From Sphingobacteriales bacterium (lineage in GTDB: Bacteria; Bacteroidota; Bacteroidia; Chitinophagales; Chitinophagaceae): 64,000 nt of DNA. Position 1 is the stretch's first letter, and each line of letters starts with the position of its first letter. The notes beneath the pieces are model-generated. The model was given only the letters and a program-made list of their open reading frames with translations. It searched no databases and was not told where the DNA came from. Where the stretch lies: positions 34,450 to 98,449 of the forward strand of contig JACQDV010000066.1 of assembly GCA_016200915.1 (NCBI GenBank), in the 5' to 3' direction. Shown in pieces: positions 25,623-35,105 of this stretch. The translations under genes and the position numbers were made by a program.

Positions 25623-28600
25623 ATGTATTTTAAACCGATTTATATATTTTTTCTGCTCTCTATTTTTACTTGCATCAGTGGTTTTTCTCAGAGATCAAGT
25701 TACGCAAGCAGCTTAAGAGGGTTAGATTCGTTGAGTTTAATATCTCAGCTACATAACAAGTCAAAGTCAAACTTCATATCTGATTTTTCATCACCGGGTC
25801 ATTCGCTTCAGCAGTATTTGAAAAAAAGGGTTCAACCTGGCTCTTTGTTGAGAACAGAAAAAATTTGTTTCGATACTGCGGAAAGGTTTTTTATCAAGAA
25901 TGATACTATTACATACTATCCCCGAACACCTGTTCATACCAGGGATGGAAATTTTCTGTTGGTTGGTGAATACGCAACTTATTCTGTTGCAAACGGGTTA
26001 CATTCTGGTGGTTCTTTAATGAAAGTGGACGAAAAGGGAACTATACTATGGAGTAAGCTTTATGATAGCGTTGGAGTACAAACACCATGGTATTTATATT
26101 ATTATAAAGTAATAGAACTAGCTGATGGATCAATAATAATGGCAGGGGGAGTAAATAATACTATAGCCAATAATGATGACTTTATTGTAACCAAAACAAA
26201 TAGCAACGGACAAATTATATGGAGTAAAACATTTACCTCCCGTTTTTGGGTTAGCGGCCATGGAAGTGCAGACTTTTACCGTTTACAACAGATGAAACAA
26301 GATCCATTTACCGGGGATATATATTTATGCGGTACTTATTGGACAACCGGTAAAGGAATTCTAAAACTTAACAGTATAGACGGCTCAATTATTTGGAGTA
26401 AATCTTATCAACTATCCCAATCGGCTGCTTTTGATGAGGCATTTGGTATGGATATTAGGTCTAATGACATTGTTTATTTTGGAAGAAGCCTCGGCATCAA
26501 AAATTTGACATCAGTATTTGTTATCGATAAAAACACCGGGGTTCCAATTCAGACTAAGTTTTTTCAATCAGTCCCGTCAGTAACTGTTAACCAGGATATT
26601 CTGAAACCGGAAGAATTGTCAGTTTTGAACAATGGTCATTATATTATAAGTGGAAGTTGCTATGGACAGTTTATCTATAATTGGAACGGTATTGATACAT
26701 TTTACCAGGCTTCTGTGATTGAATATGACAATTCATTAAATTTTGTAAAAGCATATACATTCCGGAATGCGATTCAAAATAATATGGGCAATACAAAAGT
26801 GACTGTTTATCCTGACGGATCCGGGATGTTCAGCATGCTTGAGTTCTTTAGTGGATATACTGCCAATGTTTATTATATACAATTCAATAATGGAATAATT
26901 GTTAAACAACGAAAGAGGTTTTATAACGGAGAAGGAATGCCATGGGAAAATAATGCTGTTAAAGCAAAAGACGGAGGCGATTTAATGGTCAAACTTCTGG
27001 GTGATAGTGCAACAAATATTAATAAAATCGAATTTCTAAAACTGCACACATCCGATACCTCTTCTGCCTGTATTGGTTATAATGATAGTCGAACGTTTGT
27101 TGAGCCTTTTGATGTTGAAACAGTACCAGCATCTCTCGATTCTGTACGAGATAAGGCTTTCCGGGAAAGTATAAATCAAACAATAACAGTTATAGATAAT
27201 CAATTGGAAAAAACTCCCGCTTGTTTCCAGGTATCTTATTGCGACACACTAAAAATTATTCCATCAGATACTGTCTTGTGTTTTCGGCAACCATTAACTA
27301 TAACTATCCATAAAAACAAGGCATGCGGAACAATTGTTCCTTTAAGTTTTGATACCACAGCAACAAATGTTACACAGCTTAATGACGCTACTTTTCTTTT
27401 TTTATTCCGAAAACCATGGACTGGTTATATAAGCGGAAGTTTGCAGGGTTGCACATTAATGAAGGATTCAGTTCTTATTAAAGTATTACAAGCACCAGGA
27501 CCTGTTTCTCTTGGCCCTGATTCATCCATCTGCCCATTTAACACCATCTTATTAAATGCACATTCCGGCTATGCCTCTTATAAATGGCAGGACGGTAAAA
27601 CAGATTCAACATACAACGCTACTTCACCGGGTAAGTATTATGTAACAGTTAATGATGCCTGCGGTGAAATATATTCCGATACCATCAATATCACAGCAGC
27701 CCCGCCGGTTCCTTTATCCATAGGCCCCGACAGAACAAAATGTAATAACGATACCTTAAGGCTGAGTGCACCATCCGGCTTCTTAAATTATTCCTGGTCA
27801 CCTGTATATAATATTAACTCCACCACTGCACAGGATGTAATTATCAATCCGGCAAAAGACACAACGTATTACATTAAAGCAGAAAAAACTCCCGGCTGTT
27901 TTGGGTTTGATACTATTCGCATCAAAGTAAATACTTCACCAATAATCAATCTTGGTAAAGACACTTCTTTCTGCAGCGGCGACAGCATCATCTTAAACGC
28001 AGGAACTGGTTTTTCCAATTATACATGGAATGGAAATAATGGTACGCAGCAATTAGTAGCAAAGCAAAAAGGTGATTATATCATTAAGGCAACTACCGCA
28101 CAGGATTGTTCATCGGCCGATACATTATCGGTACTAAATGTTTTTGAAAACCCGGTAGTACAACTCAACCAGGATACAGCTATATGCACCGGCAGCAGTA
28201 AAACATTAGATGCCGGAATCTTTGCTTTTTATTTATGGAATACAGGAAGTATATCAAAAACAATTACGGTCAATTCTATTGGAATATATGCGGTATCAGT
28301 AACTGATAACAACGGTTGTAAAGGAGCGGACACTTCTTATCTGAAAACAATATTGCCACTGCCTCAACAGTTTTTGCCCGGTGATACCACTATCTGTTCT
28401 TATGGTGATATCACACTGCAAACTCTGCAGAATTATAATGCATACCTGTGGAGTAATAACAGTAAAGCACCAGTTTTAAAAATCACTAAACCCGGTACTT
28501 ACTGGTTACAGGTAACAGATAAATACAACTGCACCGGCAAAGATTCAATTGAAGTTCTATTGAAAGACTGTATGCTGGGATTCTATATTCCCAACACCTT

Positions 28601-28850
28601 TACACCTAACAGCGACCAGCGTAATGATATTTTCCGTCCATTATTGTTTGGTAATATCATACAATATAAATTCACCGTATATAACCGCTGGGGTCAAATG
28701 ATTTATCAAAGCACCACACCCGGCGAAGGTTGGGATGGTTTTGTAAAAGGAATGGAAGAAAAAACAGGCATATATATGTGGACTTGTATGTATCAGCTGG
28801 AAGGAGAAACACCCATTAATAAAAAAGGAACGGTAACATTGATCAAATAA
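25623..28850 (+). CDS. Large type B T9SS protein (CHU_C) with propeller and Ig-like repeats
   Basis: This 1075-residue protein has a signal peptide (MYFKPIYIFFLLSIFTCISGFSQ). The middle (about 90-480) is propeller-like (GTILWSKLYDS, SIIMAGGVNNT repeated motifs, WSK and similar). From about 620 to 980 come PKD/Ig-like repeats with similar cores (LGPDSSICPFNTI, IGPDRTKCNNDTL, LGKDTSFCSGDSI, LNQDTAICTGSS). The last 90 residues are a gliding-motility C-terminal/CHU_C domain (FYIPNTFTPNSDQRNDIF, KFTVYNRWGQMIYQS, GIYMWTCMYQ, KGTVTLIK), which directs type B T9SS export. A cell-surface structural or adhesive role is likely. It is divergent from the helicase gene. Confidence 0.85.
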   Translation: MYFKPIYIFFLLSIFTCISGFSQRSSYASSLRGLDSLSLISQLHNKSKSNFISDFSSPGHSLQQYLKKRVQPGSLLRTEKICFDTAERFFIKNDTITYYPRTPVHTRDGNFLLVGEYATYSVANGLHSGGSLMKVDEKGTILWSKLYDSVGVQTPWYLYYYKVIELADGSIIMAGGVNNTIANNDDFIVTKTNSNGQIIWSKTFTSRFWVSGHGSADFYRLQQMKQDPFTGDIYLCGTYWTTGKGILKLNSIDGSIIWSKSYQLSQSAAFDEAFGMDIRSNDIVYFGRSLGIKNLTSVFVIDKNTGVPIQTKFFQSVPSVTVNQDILKPEELSVLNNGHYIISGSCYGQFIYNWNGIDTFYQASVIEYDNSLNFVKAYTFRNAIQNNMGNTKVTVYPDGSGMFSMLEFFSGYTANVYYIQFNNGIIVKQRKRFYNGEGMPWENNAVKAKDGGDLMVKLLGDSATNINKIEFLKLHTSDTSSACIGYNDSRTFVEPFDVETVPASLDSVRDKAFRESINQTITVIDNQLEKTPACFQVSYCDTLKIIPSDTVLCFRQPLTITIHKNKACGTIVPLSFDTTATNVTQLNDATFLFLFRKPWTGYISGSLQGCTLMKDSVLIKVLQAPGPVSLGPDSSICPFNTILLNAHSGYASYKWQDGKTDSTYNATSPGKYYVTVNDACGEIYSDTINITAAPPVPLSIGPDRTKCNNDTLRLSAPSGFLNYSWSPVYNINSTTAQDVIINPAKDTTYYIKAEKTPGCFGFDTIRIKVNTSPIINLGKDTSFCSGDSIILNAGTGFSNYTWNGNNGTQQLVAKQKGDYIIKATTAQDCSSADTLSVLNVFENPVVQLNQDTAICTGSSKTLDAGIFAFYLWNTGSISKTITVNSIGIYAVSVTDNNGCKGADTSYLKTILPLPQQFLPGDTTICSYGDITLQTLQNYNAYLWSNNSKAPVLKITKPGTYWLQVTDKYNCTGKDSIEVLLKDCMLGFYIPNTFTPNSDQRNDIFRPLLFGNIIQYKFTVYNRWGQMIYQSTTPGEGWDGFVKGMEEKTGIYMWTCMYQLEGETPINKKGTVTLIK

Positions 28851-29037
28851 AACATACAGGCGTTTGCTTTTGTCAATGAAAACTGCTGCCTAATTAAAGT
28901 CATACCCATAATTGATTCTTAACATCCGTAACTAAATACTTCTGTATAATCTTTGTGCAGCAGAAGAAAATCTTTCTTATTGCCCATTTGATTGCTCGCC
29001 GTATTTTTAATAATCCTGGAATTTTAAATGATATTTT

Positions 29038-30897
29038 ATGTTACTACAATCTAACTCTTTTACTTTAGAAACAACTCCGGCCAAAGCAGAGCTGGAAACA
29101 TGGGTAAAACAAATTGCTTCTTTGTGCGATGCAAAATCTGTTCATTGGTGTGATGGTTCACAGGAGGAATATGATGGACTTTGCCAGTTATTAGTAAAGA
29201 AAGGAACGTTTATTCCCTTAAATCCCGAAAAACGTCCAAATAGTTTTGCCTGCTTCAGTGACCCCAGCGATGTAGCAAGGGTAGAAGACAAAACATTTAT
29301 CTGCAGCCGCCGTAAAGAAGATGCCGGGCCAACCAATAACTGGATGCAGCCCGATCAGATGAAAAAGAAACTAAATGATCTGCTTCATGGCAGCATGGCT
29401 GGCAGAACACTGTATGTAATTCCTTTCTGTATGGGTCCTTTGGGTTCTCCCTATTCAAGATATGGTGTACAAATTACCGACTCAGAATATGTAGTAGTGA
29501 ATATGCGCATTATGACCCGCATGGGCGAAAAAGTATTGCCTTACATAAAACGAAATGGTTATGTAAAATGTTTGCACACAGTGGGTGCTCCGTTGGCTGC
29601 TAATCAAAAAGACAGTAACTGGCCCTGTAATCCTGATGTAAAATATATTTCTCACTTTCCTGATGAAAGACTGATTATTTCTTACGGAAGTGGTTATGGT
29701 GGCAATGCATTGATGGGTAAAAAATGTTTTGCATTGCGGATCGCTTCTGTAATGGGAAGAGAAGAAGGCTGGCTGGCAGAACATATGTTATTGATGGGCG
29801 TTGAATCTCCCGATAAAGAAAAAACTTACGTAGCTGCTGCCTTCCCCAGTGCTTGTGGCAAAACAAACTTTGCCATGCTTATTCCACCCAAACAATTTGA
29901 TGGTTGGAAGATTACTACCATAGGTGATGATATTGCGTGGATACATAAAGGAGAGGATGGACAACTCTATGCCATCAATCCTGAATCGGGTTACTTTGGC
30001 GTAGCACCAGGTACAAACTATAAAACTAATCCTAATGCTATGGAAAGCATTAAGGAGAACACCATCTTTACTAACGTAGCTATTACTGCTGATAAAGATG
30101 TATGGTGGGAAGGTTTAACTAAAGAAGTACCTGATGGATTAACTGACTGGCATGGTCAGCCATATGATAAAAACAGTGGGAAACCAGCGGCACATGCTAA
30201 CTCAAGATTCACTGCTCCGGCTTACCAGAATCCGGCTATTGATAAGGATTGGGATAATCCGAAAGGGGTACCCGTTGCAGGTTTCATCTTTGGTGGAAGA
30301 AGAAGCACCGGTGTTCCTTTAGTATATCAATCTTTCAACTGGAACTTTGGCGTATATCTCGCCACAACTATGGGCAGCGAAATGACTGCTGCTGCTTTTG
30401 GTGAAATTGGTAAAGTACGCCGTGACCCGTTTGCCATGTTACCTTTTATGGGTTATCATATTGGTGATTATGTAAACCACTGGTTACAGTTTGGCCGTGA
30501 CTTACCCAACCCTCCAAGAATTTTTGGGGTAAACTGGTTCCGTAAAGATGAAAAAGGAAACTTTATATGGCCGGGCTTTGGTGAAAACATTCGTGTGTTG
30601 AAATGGATTGTTCAGCGTATAAGAGGAAATGCTTCTTCTGTGGAAAGCCCATTAGGTTGGATGCCACGATATGAAGACATTGACTGGACTGGTATGGAAA
30701 ACTTTACAAAAGAAGATTTTGCTAAAATAATGACCGTGGACCGTGAGCCAGGTAAACAGGAACTATTATCTCATGAAGAGTTGTTTGAACGTATGTACGA
30801 CAAACTACCCAAAGAATTTTTCTTCATGCGTGAATTGTTATTGTCTGCTCTCTGGCGTTCACCCGAACATTGGGGTCTGGCGCCAGAAAGAGTATAA
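29038..30897 (+). CDS. pckG: GTP-dependent phosphoenolpyruvate carboxykinase
   Basis: This 619-residue protein is a GTP-PEPCK. Visible signatures are the [17 protein letters not shown] segment, the mobile P-loop FPSACGKTN with the GTP-type reactive C273 and K275, the metal-binding TIGDDIAW (D297/D298), and [20 protein letters not shown]. It converts oxaloacetate and GTP to phosphoenolpyruvate, CO2 and GDP in gluconeogenesis. It is the length expected for the family (about 600-620). Cytoplasmic. The gene is followed by a terminator and then a transporter gene. Note the promoter-like TAATCTTTG about 80 bp before the start, one base off the Bacteroidota -7 consensus. Confidence 0.95.
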   Translation: MLLQSNSFTLETTPAKAELETWVKQIASLCDAKSVHWCDGSQEEYDGLCQLLVKKGTFIPLNPEKRPNSFACFSDPSDVARVEDKTFICSRRKEDAGPTNNWMQPDQMKKKLNDLLHGSMAGRTLYVIPFCMGPLGSPYSRYGVQITDSEYVVVNMRIMTRMGEKVLPYIKRNGYVKCLHTVGAPLAANQKDSNWPCNPDVKYISHFPDERLIISYGSGYGGNALMGKKCFALRIASVMGREEGWLAEHMLLMGVESPDKEKTYVAAAFPSACGKTNFAMLIPPKQFDGWKITTIGDDIAWIHKGEDGQLYAINPESGYFGVAPGTNYKTNPNAMESIKENTIFTNVAITADKDVWWEGLTKEVPDGLTDWHGQPYDKNSGKPAAHANSRFTAPAYQNPAIDKDWDNPKGVPVAGFIFGGRRSTGVPLVYQSFNWNFGVYLATTMGSEMTAAAFGEIGKVRRDPFAMLPFMGYHIGDYVNHWLQFGRDLPNPPRIFGVNWFRKDEKGNFIWPGFGENIRVLKWIVQRIRGNASSVESPLGWMPRYEDIDWTGMENFTKEDFAKIMTVDREPGKQELLSHEELFERMYDKLPKEFFFMRELLLSALWRSPEHWGLAPERV

Positions 30898-30925
30898 ACT
30901 GTTGTCTGCTATTTCTTGTTCAACC

Positions 30926-30962
30926 AAACAGGCAACGGTACAAGCTGTTGCCTGTTTATCTT
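30926..30962 (+). terminator. Terminator between PEPCK and the transporter gene
   Basis: AAACAGGCAAC (30926-30936) pairs perfectly with GTTGCCTGTTT (30947-30957) around a 10-nt loop, followed by a short T-rich tail (TATCTTT). It may terminate pckG partially, since the next gene starts only 19 bp later. Confidence 0.55.
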
Positions 30963-30975
30963 TAAGCATTAATTT

Positions 30976-32643
30976 ATGGACTGGCTTATAAAATTATTTA
31001 CACAAACTTCCATTGCACAATCAGTAATTATTTACGGGTTGGTTGTTGCAATTGGAATATGGCTTGGAAGAGTAAAAGTAGCTGGCATATCACTGGGTGT
31101 TACCTGGGTGCTTTTTGCCGGAATGCTTTTTTCCTATGTTGGTGTGAGTGTAGATAAAGGAACAGAAGATTTTTTAAAAGAGTTCGGACTGATATTGTTT
31201 GTATATTCAATAGGCTTACAGGTTGGTCCCGGTTTTTTTGCTTCATTAAAAAAGAATGCACTCGGTAATAATATTCTCGCAGGTGCAATAGTATTAACCG
31301 GTGTCATACTTACCTGCATCTTATATTATTTCAGTGGCAATCATATCTCTGTAATGGCAGGGGTGATGAGTGGCGCCGTTACCAATACTCCCGGATTAGC
31401 TGCTGCACAGGCTGCTGTAAGTGATTTGAATATTACGGGAACAGATAAATCACTCATTACACTGGCTTATGCGGTTACTTACCCGTTGGGTGTGTTTGGT
31501 ATTATCGGTTCATTACTGTTATTAAAAAAGATATTTGGTATTGATACATCCAAACAACAGGAGTTTCACCGTAAACTGGGCAGGTTGCGTTCCAATCGTC
31601 CTTTATCTGTTCACCTGCATTTAGAAAACAAACAACTCATTGGTCAGCCATTGCGTAAGTTGTTTGAGTTGCTGAAAGAACCCATCGTGGTATCCCGCAT
31701 GTATCATAACGATGAAATTATTACCCCTACTCCTGCAACTATTTTGGCAGAAGAAGATGTGTTATTGATTGTTGCTTCACGGCAAACAGTAGAACAATTA
31801 AAATTATTAGTAGGACCCGTTGCTGATATTGATTTAAGAAAAATGCCCGAGAGCCAGATACGATCTGCTCATATTGTAGTAACCCGTTCTGAAGTAACAC
31901 ATAAAAGATTAGGCGATATTCCGGAACTACATCAGCATGATTTTACGTTGACAAGATTGAACCGTGCCGGTATAGAAATGGTACCACATGGTGATATGTT
32001 TCTGCAATTAGGGGATACTGTAAAAGCAGTAGGAACAAAAGAAGGACTGGAATGGGTGAGTAATGCCATGGGTAACTCATTAAAAAAATTGGAAGTACCT
32101 GATTTAGCACCAATATTTTTAGGAATAGTATTGGGTGTTGTATTAGGAAGCATTCCTTTCCATTTCCCCAATATACCGGTGGCAGTAAAAATTGGTATGG
32201 CAGGCGGACCATTGATTGCTGCATTGATATTAAGCCGCTTTGGAAATTTATTCTACCTCAATAACTACACTACTAACAGTGCCAATTTAATGATACGTGA
32301 GCTTGGTATTAGTTTGTTCCTCGCCAGTGTGGGATTAAGCAGTGGTAAAAACCTATCCATTGCATTTGCTGATGGAAGAGGATGGATATGGATGGCGATG
32401 GGTGTGGTGATTACTATTGTTCCGTTGTTATTGATTGGAATCATTGCAAGAAAATATTTCCGCAAAACTTATTTTGAAATATGTGGTTTATTGGCCGGTG
32501 CTTCTACCGACCCGCCAGCATTAGCCTTTGCAACCAAATTAGCCGGCAGTGATATTCCATCTGTAACCTATGCTACCGTTTACCCGCTTACTATGATATT
32601 AAGGATTGTAGCTGCACAACTGCTCATCCTGTTATTTGCGTAA
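30976..32643 (+). CDS. YidE/YbjL-type (AspT-AlaT) transporter with RCK_C domains
   Basis: This 555-residue inner-membrane protein has the duplicated AspT/YidE/YbjL architecture: five or six spans in residues 10-190 (including GVMSGAVTNTPGLAAAQAA, the first duplication motif), two TrkA_C-like (RCK_C) domains at about 205-360, and a second set of spans from 375 to 553 ending with LAGASTDPPALAFA, the second copy of that motif. Family members are anion exchangers or uncharacterised transporters; the RCK_C domains may bind a nucleotide. The substrate is unknown. It is 15 bp upstream of the DUF2490 gene and follows pckG, which tempts one to link it to organic acids, but this is inference. Confidence 0.85.
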   Translation: MDWLIKLFTQTSIAQSVIIYGLVVAIGIWLGRVKVAGISLGVTWVLFAGMLFSYVGVSVDKGTEDFLKEFGLILFVYSIGLQVGPGFFASLKKNALGNNILAGAIVLTGVILTCILYYFSGNHISVMAGVMSGAVTNTPGLAAAQAAVSDLNITGTDKSLITLAYAVTYPLGVFGIIGSLLLLKKIFGIDTSKQQEFHRKLGRLRSNRPLSVHLHLENKQLIGQPLRKLFELLKEPIVVSRMYHNDEIITPTPATILAEEDVLLIVASRQTVEQLKLLVGPVADIDLRKMPESQIRSAHIVVTRSEVTHKRLGDIPELHQHDFTLTRLNRAGIEMVPHGDMFLQLGDTVKAVGTKEGLEWVSNAMGNSLKKLEVPDLAPIFLGIVLGVVLGSIPFHFPNIPVAVKIGMAGGPLIAALILSRFGNLFYLNNYTTNSANLMIRELGISLFLASVGLSSGKNLSIAFADGRGWIWMAMGVVITIVPLLLIGIIARKYFRKTYFEICGLLAGASTDPPALAFATKLAGSDIPSVTYATVYPLTMILRIVAAQLLILLFA

Positions 32644-32658
32644 GTCAATTATTGTTTT

Positions 32659-33393
32659 ATGAAAAAGTTTATTAGTGTTATTGGTTTATTAGTTGCTTTA
32701 TTTGATTTATCTGCTCAAACCAAATCAAAAGAGATCAATCATCAGTCACAAAGCTGGTTTAGCATTAACAGCAAAACAGATGTATATAAAAAATGGAGTG
32801 TGCTGGCTGATGTGCATGTACGACGCAACCATTTTTTAGCTGACCCGAGTTTCTTTTTTGTGAGGGGTGCACTGGCCTATAATATCAATCATAATTTATA
32901 TGTAGCTATTGGTTATGCGCATATGTGGGTGGCACCTGCTACAACGGGATGGAAAACCTGGTCCAATGAAAATCGTATTTATCAGCAGGTGCAATACAGT
33001 TCTTCTGTTGGAAAAATAAGTTTGTTACAGCGTTTGCGCAGCGAAGAACGCTGGCAACAAAAAATAGCGAATGATAACTACACCGGACAAAAAAGATTTA
33101 CAGATCGTATTCGTTATTTATTAAGCGCTACCATTCCTGTTTTTAAAAATAAACAACTCCCTGCTTTAGTAGTTGCTGATGAAATACAATTTCAGTTTGG
33201 AAAAGAAGTAGTGTACAACACTTTTGATCAGAATCGTTATTTCATCGGCATCAAAGAAAATATTAACCATCAGCTGAGTTTTGATATGGGTTACATGAAA
33301 GTATATCAGCAGAAGTACAGTGGATATCAGTACGATTCCAATGATACTTTCCGTCTTTTCTTTTATTACAATGGTTCATTATGTAAAAAATAA
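32659..33393 (+). CDS. DUF2490 outer-membrane protein
   Basis: This 244-residue protein has a signal peptide (cleavage after LFDLSAQ) and DUF2490 features: QSWFSINSKTDVYKKWSVLADVHVRRNHF, a middle ERWQQK, and TDRIRYLLSATIPVF. The alternating aromatic and hydrophobic strands suggest an outer-membrane barrel. It starts 15 bp after the transporter gene, so it is likely cotranscribed. Function is not known for the family. Confidence 0.75.
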   Translation: MKKFISVIGLLVALFDLSAQTKSKEINHQSQSWFSINSKTDVYKKWSVLADVHVRRNHFLADPSFFFVRGALAYNINHNLYVAIGYAHMWVAPATTGWKTWSNENRIYQQVQYSSSVGKISLLQRLRSEERWQQKIANDNYTGQKRFTDRIRYLLSATIPVFKNKQLPALVVADEIQFQFGKEVVYNTFDQNRYFIGIKENINHQLSFDMGYMKVYQQKYSGYQYDSNDTFRLFFYYNGSLCKK

Positions 33394-33569
33394 ACACCTG
33401 AAGTACCTGCTAAATATCTTTATCTATTTTTGTTCTACCAAAAAGCCGCTGCGTTGCACTTAAATCCTTTTTATGTTTCTCCCTTCTTGTTATATTCGGT
33501 AATCCGTCAGCCTCACTGTTAAACATTCTATACTTTACACATCATCATTTAACCAAAAAATTTTACGTT

Positions 33570-34106
33570 ATGCAAAAATTATTATTTGTTTTTTGCCTGG
33601 CTGTGTTTGCTATGGCCTGTAACAATGAAAAAAAAGAAGCTGAAACAAAAGAAACAACTGAAGCAAAACCTACGGTAGCTTTTTCTATGCCAATTGCCTA
33701 TTCTTCATCCTGGGAAATGGGTAATCCTGCTTATGCTGCTATGATAGTAAAGGGAAGCTGGAAAGACTGGCAGGATAACAAGATGGGCGATATGAAAAGC
33801 TGGGTAGCAGATACCATTTTGGCTTTTTTGAGCGATAATGTTATGGTAAAAGGGGCTGACAGCCTCGCTGCCCGCTGGAACAGGGGCCGTGCTGCTTACA
33901 CAAATGTAATTGACACAGTACATGCAGCTATTTCATTGGTGAGTACCGATAAAAAAGAAAACTGGGTAACGGTATGGGCCAAGGAAATTAATACAACGGC
34001 TGATGGGAAAAAAGATACAACTGAAGTAATGGAAACCTGGCGAATTAATAAAGATGGCAAAGCAGATTTCCTGTTGCAGTACGACCGTCATGCAAGAAAA
34101 AAATGA
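33570..34106 (+). CDS. Small lipoprotein, NTF2-like; paralogue of 51586-52119
   Basis: This 178-residue protein has a lipoprotein signal with lipobox MAC-N (C17) and a charged linker rich in Glu and Lys. The rest resembles an NTF2-like fold: SWKDWQDNKMGDMKSW, DSLAARWNRGRAAYTNVIDTVHAAI, WVTVWAKEINTT, TWRINKDGKADFLLQYDRHARKK. A second copy at 51586-52119 has the same plan (SYKDWENNNVPGLRS and a C-terminal Lys/Arg tail). It should be anchored in the envelope. Function is unknown; no operon partners are visible. Confidence 0.7.
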   Translation: MQKLLFVFCLAVFAMACNNEKKEAETKETTEAKPTVAFSMPIAYSSSWEMGNPAYAAMIVKGSWKDWQDNKMGDMKSWVADTILAFLSDNVMVKGADSLAARWNRGRAAYTNVIDTVHAAISLVSTDKKENWVTVWAKEINTTADGKKDTTEVMETWRINKDGKADFLLQYDRHARKK

Positions 34107-34125
34107 GTAACACTTTTATAAAGCA

Positions 34126-34160
34126 AAACCCTTCTTCAATCAGCTGAAGAAGGGTTTTTA
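34126..34160. terminator. Bidirectional terminator between convergent genes
   Basis: AAACCCTTCTTCA (34126-34138) and TGAAGAAGGGTTT (34145-34157) form a perfect 13-bp stem followed by T-rich sequence. It lies between the lipoprotein gene and the small basic gene on the other strand. Confidence 0.8.
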
Positions 34161-34174
34161 TGTTACAGTACTTT

Positions 34175-34330
34175 TTATGTACCTCTGTTAGCGCCACCAG
34201 TTAAGCGGGTGGTTTTAGCAGGACCTTTTGTATTAAATTTTCCTTTGGGTGCAGGAAAGTTTGCTTTCGCTGTTGTTGGCCCGCCCTTCTTTTTATCTTT
34301 TTTGTTTTTACCAGAATTTAATAACGACAT
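34175..34330 (-). CDS. Small basic protein (51 residues)
   Basis: On the minus strand, ATG at 34330 to TAA at 34175 gives 51 residues. It starts MSLLNSGKNKKDKKKGGP, continues with FPAPKGKFNTKGPAKTTR and ends LTGGANRGT. It is very basic and low in hydrophobics, like a family of tiny Lys/Gly-rich proteins common in Bacteroidota, sometimes with a TGG-R-G-terminal end. A nucleic-acid-binding role is possible but unproven. The opposite strand carries a 63-residue open frame over the same DNA, but its composition (LGAGKFAFAVVGPPFF) looks like a mirror artefact. Confidence 0.55.
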   Translation of the reverse strand: MSLLNSGKNKKDKKKGGPTTAKANFPAPKGKFNTKGPAKTTRLTGGANRGT

Positions 34331-34397
34331 AAATTATTGGGTTAAGCTTTACAAGTTAGGTAAAAATTTTTTTGTTACCACAGCAGTCGTTTTTAGG

Positions 34398-34532
34398 TAG
34401 TGTATCAGTTTGAATTTTTCACGCAAAGAAATATAAGGAGCAAAGGCGCTACGATATTTTGCGACTTATTTTCTTTGCGTCTTGGCGTGAAATCAGACAA
34501 TACATCGGGCAAATTTTGAAACTGATGCACTA
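34398..34532. mobile_element. MITE-like foldback element, 135 bp
   Basis: The ends are inverted: TAGTGTATCAGTTT at the left and TAGTGCATCAGTTT on the opposite strand at the right, differing in one base. Inside, TTTCACGCAAAGAAA faces the sequence TTTCTTTGCGTCTTGG on the right, so most of the element can fold back. No coding frame is present. It lies between the small basic gene and the thioredoxin gene, upstream of the latter's promoter. Confidence 0.65.
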
Positions 34533-34586
34533 TTCGATTTTAATACTTTGCTTTTTGCTGTAAAACTGGTAATAATTGTAAACCTA

Positions 34587-34602
34587 TGTGACACAAGTCA
34601 CA
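34587..34602. promoter_or_regulatory. CRP/FNR-family operator upstream of thioredoxin
   Basis: TGTGACACAAGTCACA is exactly TGTGA, six bases, TCACA, the classical CRP/FNR-family consensus. With the -7 box at 34624-34631 the predicted start is near 34637, which centres the site at about -42, typical of activation by a CRP-like protein. Confidence 0.55.
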
Positions 34603-34623
34603 ATCTCATGCATGAGCAACCGT

Positions 34624-34631
34624 TAATTTTG
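34624..34631 (+). promoter_or_regulatory. -7 box of the thioredoxin promoter
   Basis: TAATTTTG matches the Bacteroidota -7 consensus TAnnTTTG in every fixed position. The ATG of trxA is 19 bp downstream of the box. No clear TTTG -33 element is present, which fits an activator-dependent promoter with the CRP-like site. Confidence 0.5.
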
Positions 34632-34649
34632 TATTCAAGAAACTAAACG

Positions 34650-35018
34650 ATGGCAACAATTAAATTAACCGCACAGGACTTTAAAGAAAAAATATTTGAT
34701 TACTCTAAAGAGACCGAATGGAAATACTATGGCAGTAAACCAGCTATCATAGATTTTTATGCAGACTGGTGTGGTCCCTGCCGCATGGTGGCACCCGTAC
34801 TGGAACAATTAAGCGAAGAGTATGCCGGCAAACTGGATATTTATAAAGTGGATACGGAGAAAGAGCAGGAATTAGCTACGGTGTTTGGCATTCAAAGTAT
34901 TCCCAGTTTTTTATTTATTCCGATGAATGAAACACCTTCTATGGAACCGGGGGCTTTTCCAAAATCGGCATTCAAACAAATTATTGAAGAGCATTTGCTT
35001 CCTGCCGGAGTAAATTAG
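34650..35018 (+). CDS. trxA: Thioredoxin family protein
   Basis: This 122-residue protein has the thioredoxin fold with active site W40-C41-G42-P43-C44 (ADWCGPC), cis-Pro in IPSFLFIP and ends in LLPAGVN. It reduces protein disulfides in the cytoplasm using electrons from thioredoxin reductase, and there is no signal peptide. It is slightly longer than E. coli TrxA at the N-terminus (KIFDYSKETEWKYYG). The upstream region has a CRP/FNR-type operator and a matching -7 box, so it may be transcriptionally activated. Confidence 0.9.
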   Translation: MATIKLTAQDFKEKIFDYSKETEWKYYGSKPAIIDFYADWCGPCRMVAPVLEQLSEEYAGKLDIYKVDTEKEQELATVFGIQSIPSFLFIPMNETPSMEPGAFPKSAFKQIIEEHLLPAGVN

Positions 35019-35055
35019 TGTTTTATGATGAATAAAGTTGGTTGATGGTGAATTG

Positions 35056-35086
35056 ACGGGAGCTGTGGTTGGCTCCCGTTTTTATT
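35056..35086 (+). terminator. Terminator after thioredoxin
   Basis: ACGGGAGC (35056-35063) pairs with GCTCCCGT (35072-35079) around an 8-nt loop, followed by a T-rich tail (TTTTATTTAT). Confidence 0.8.
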
Positions 35087-35105
35087 TATATCGTTTATAA
35101 AATAA

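Noticed and set aside
25406..25633. 75-residue plus-strand frame before the type B T9SS gene
   Set aside because: It overlaps the helicase start and its product resembles translated intergenic repeat (YPEFIEG), not a protein.
34209..34400. 63-residue plus-strand frame
   Set aside because: It is the mirror of the basic 51-residue minus-strand gene; its hydrophobic, Phe/Pro-rich composition looks like an artefact of the opposite strand.
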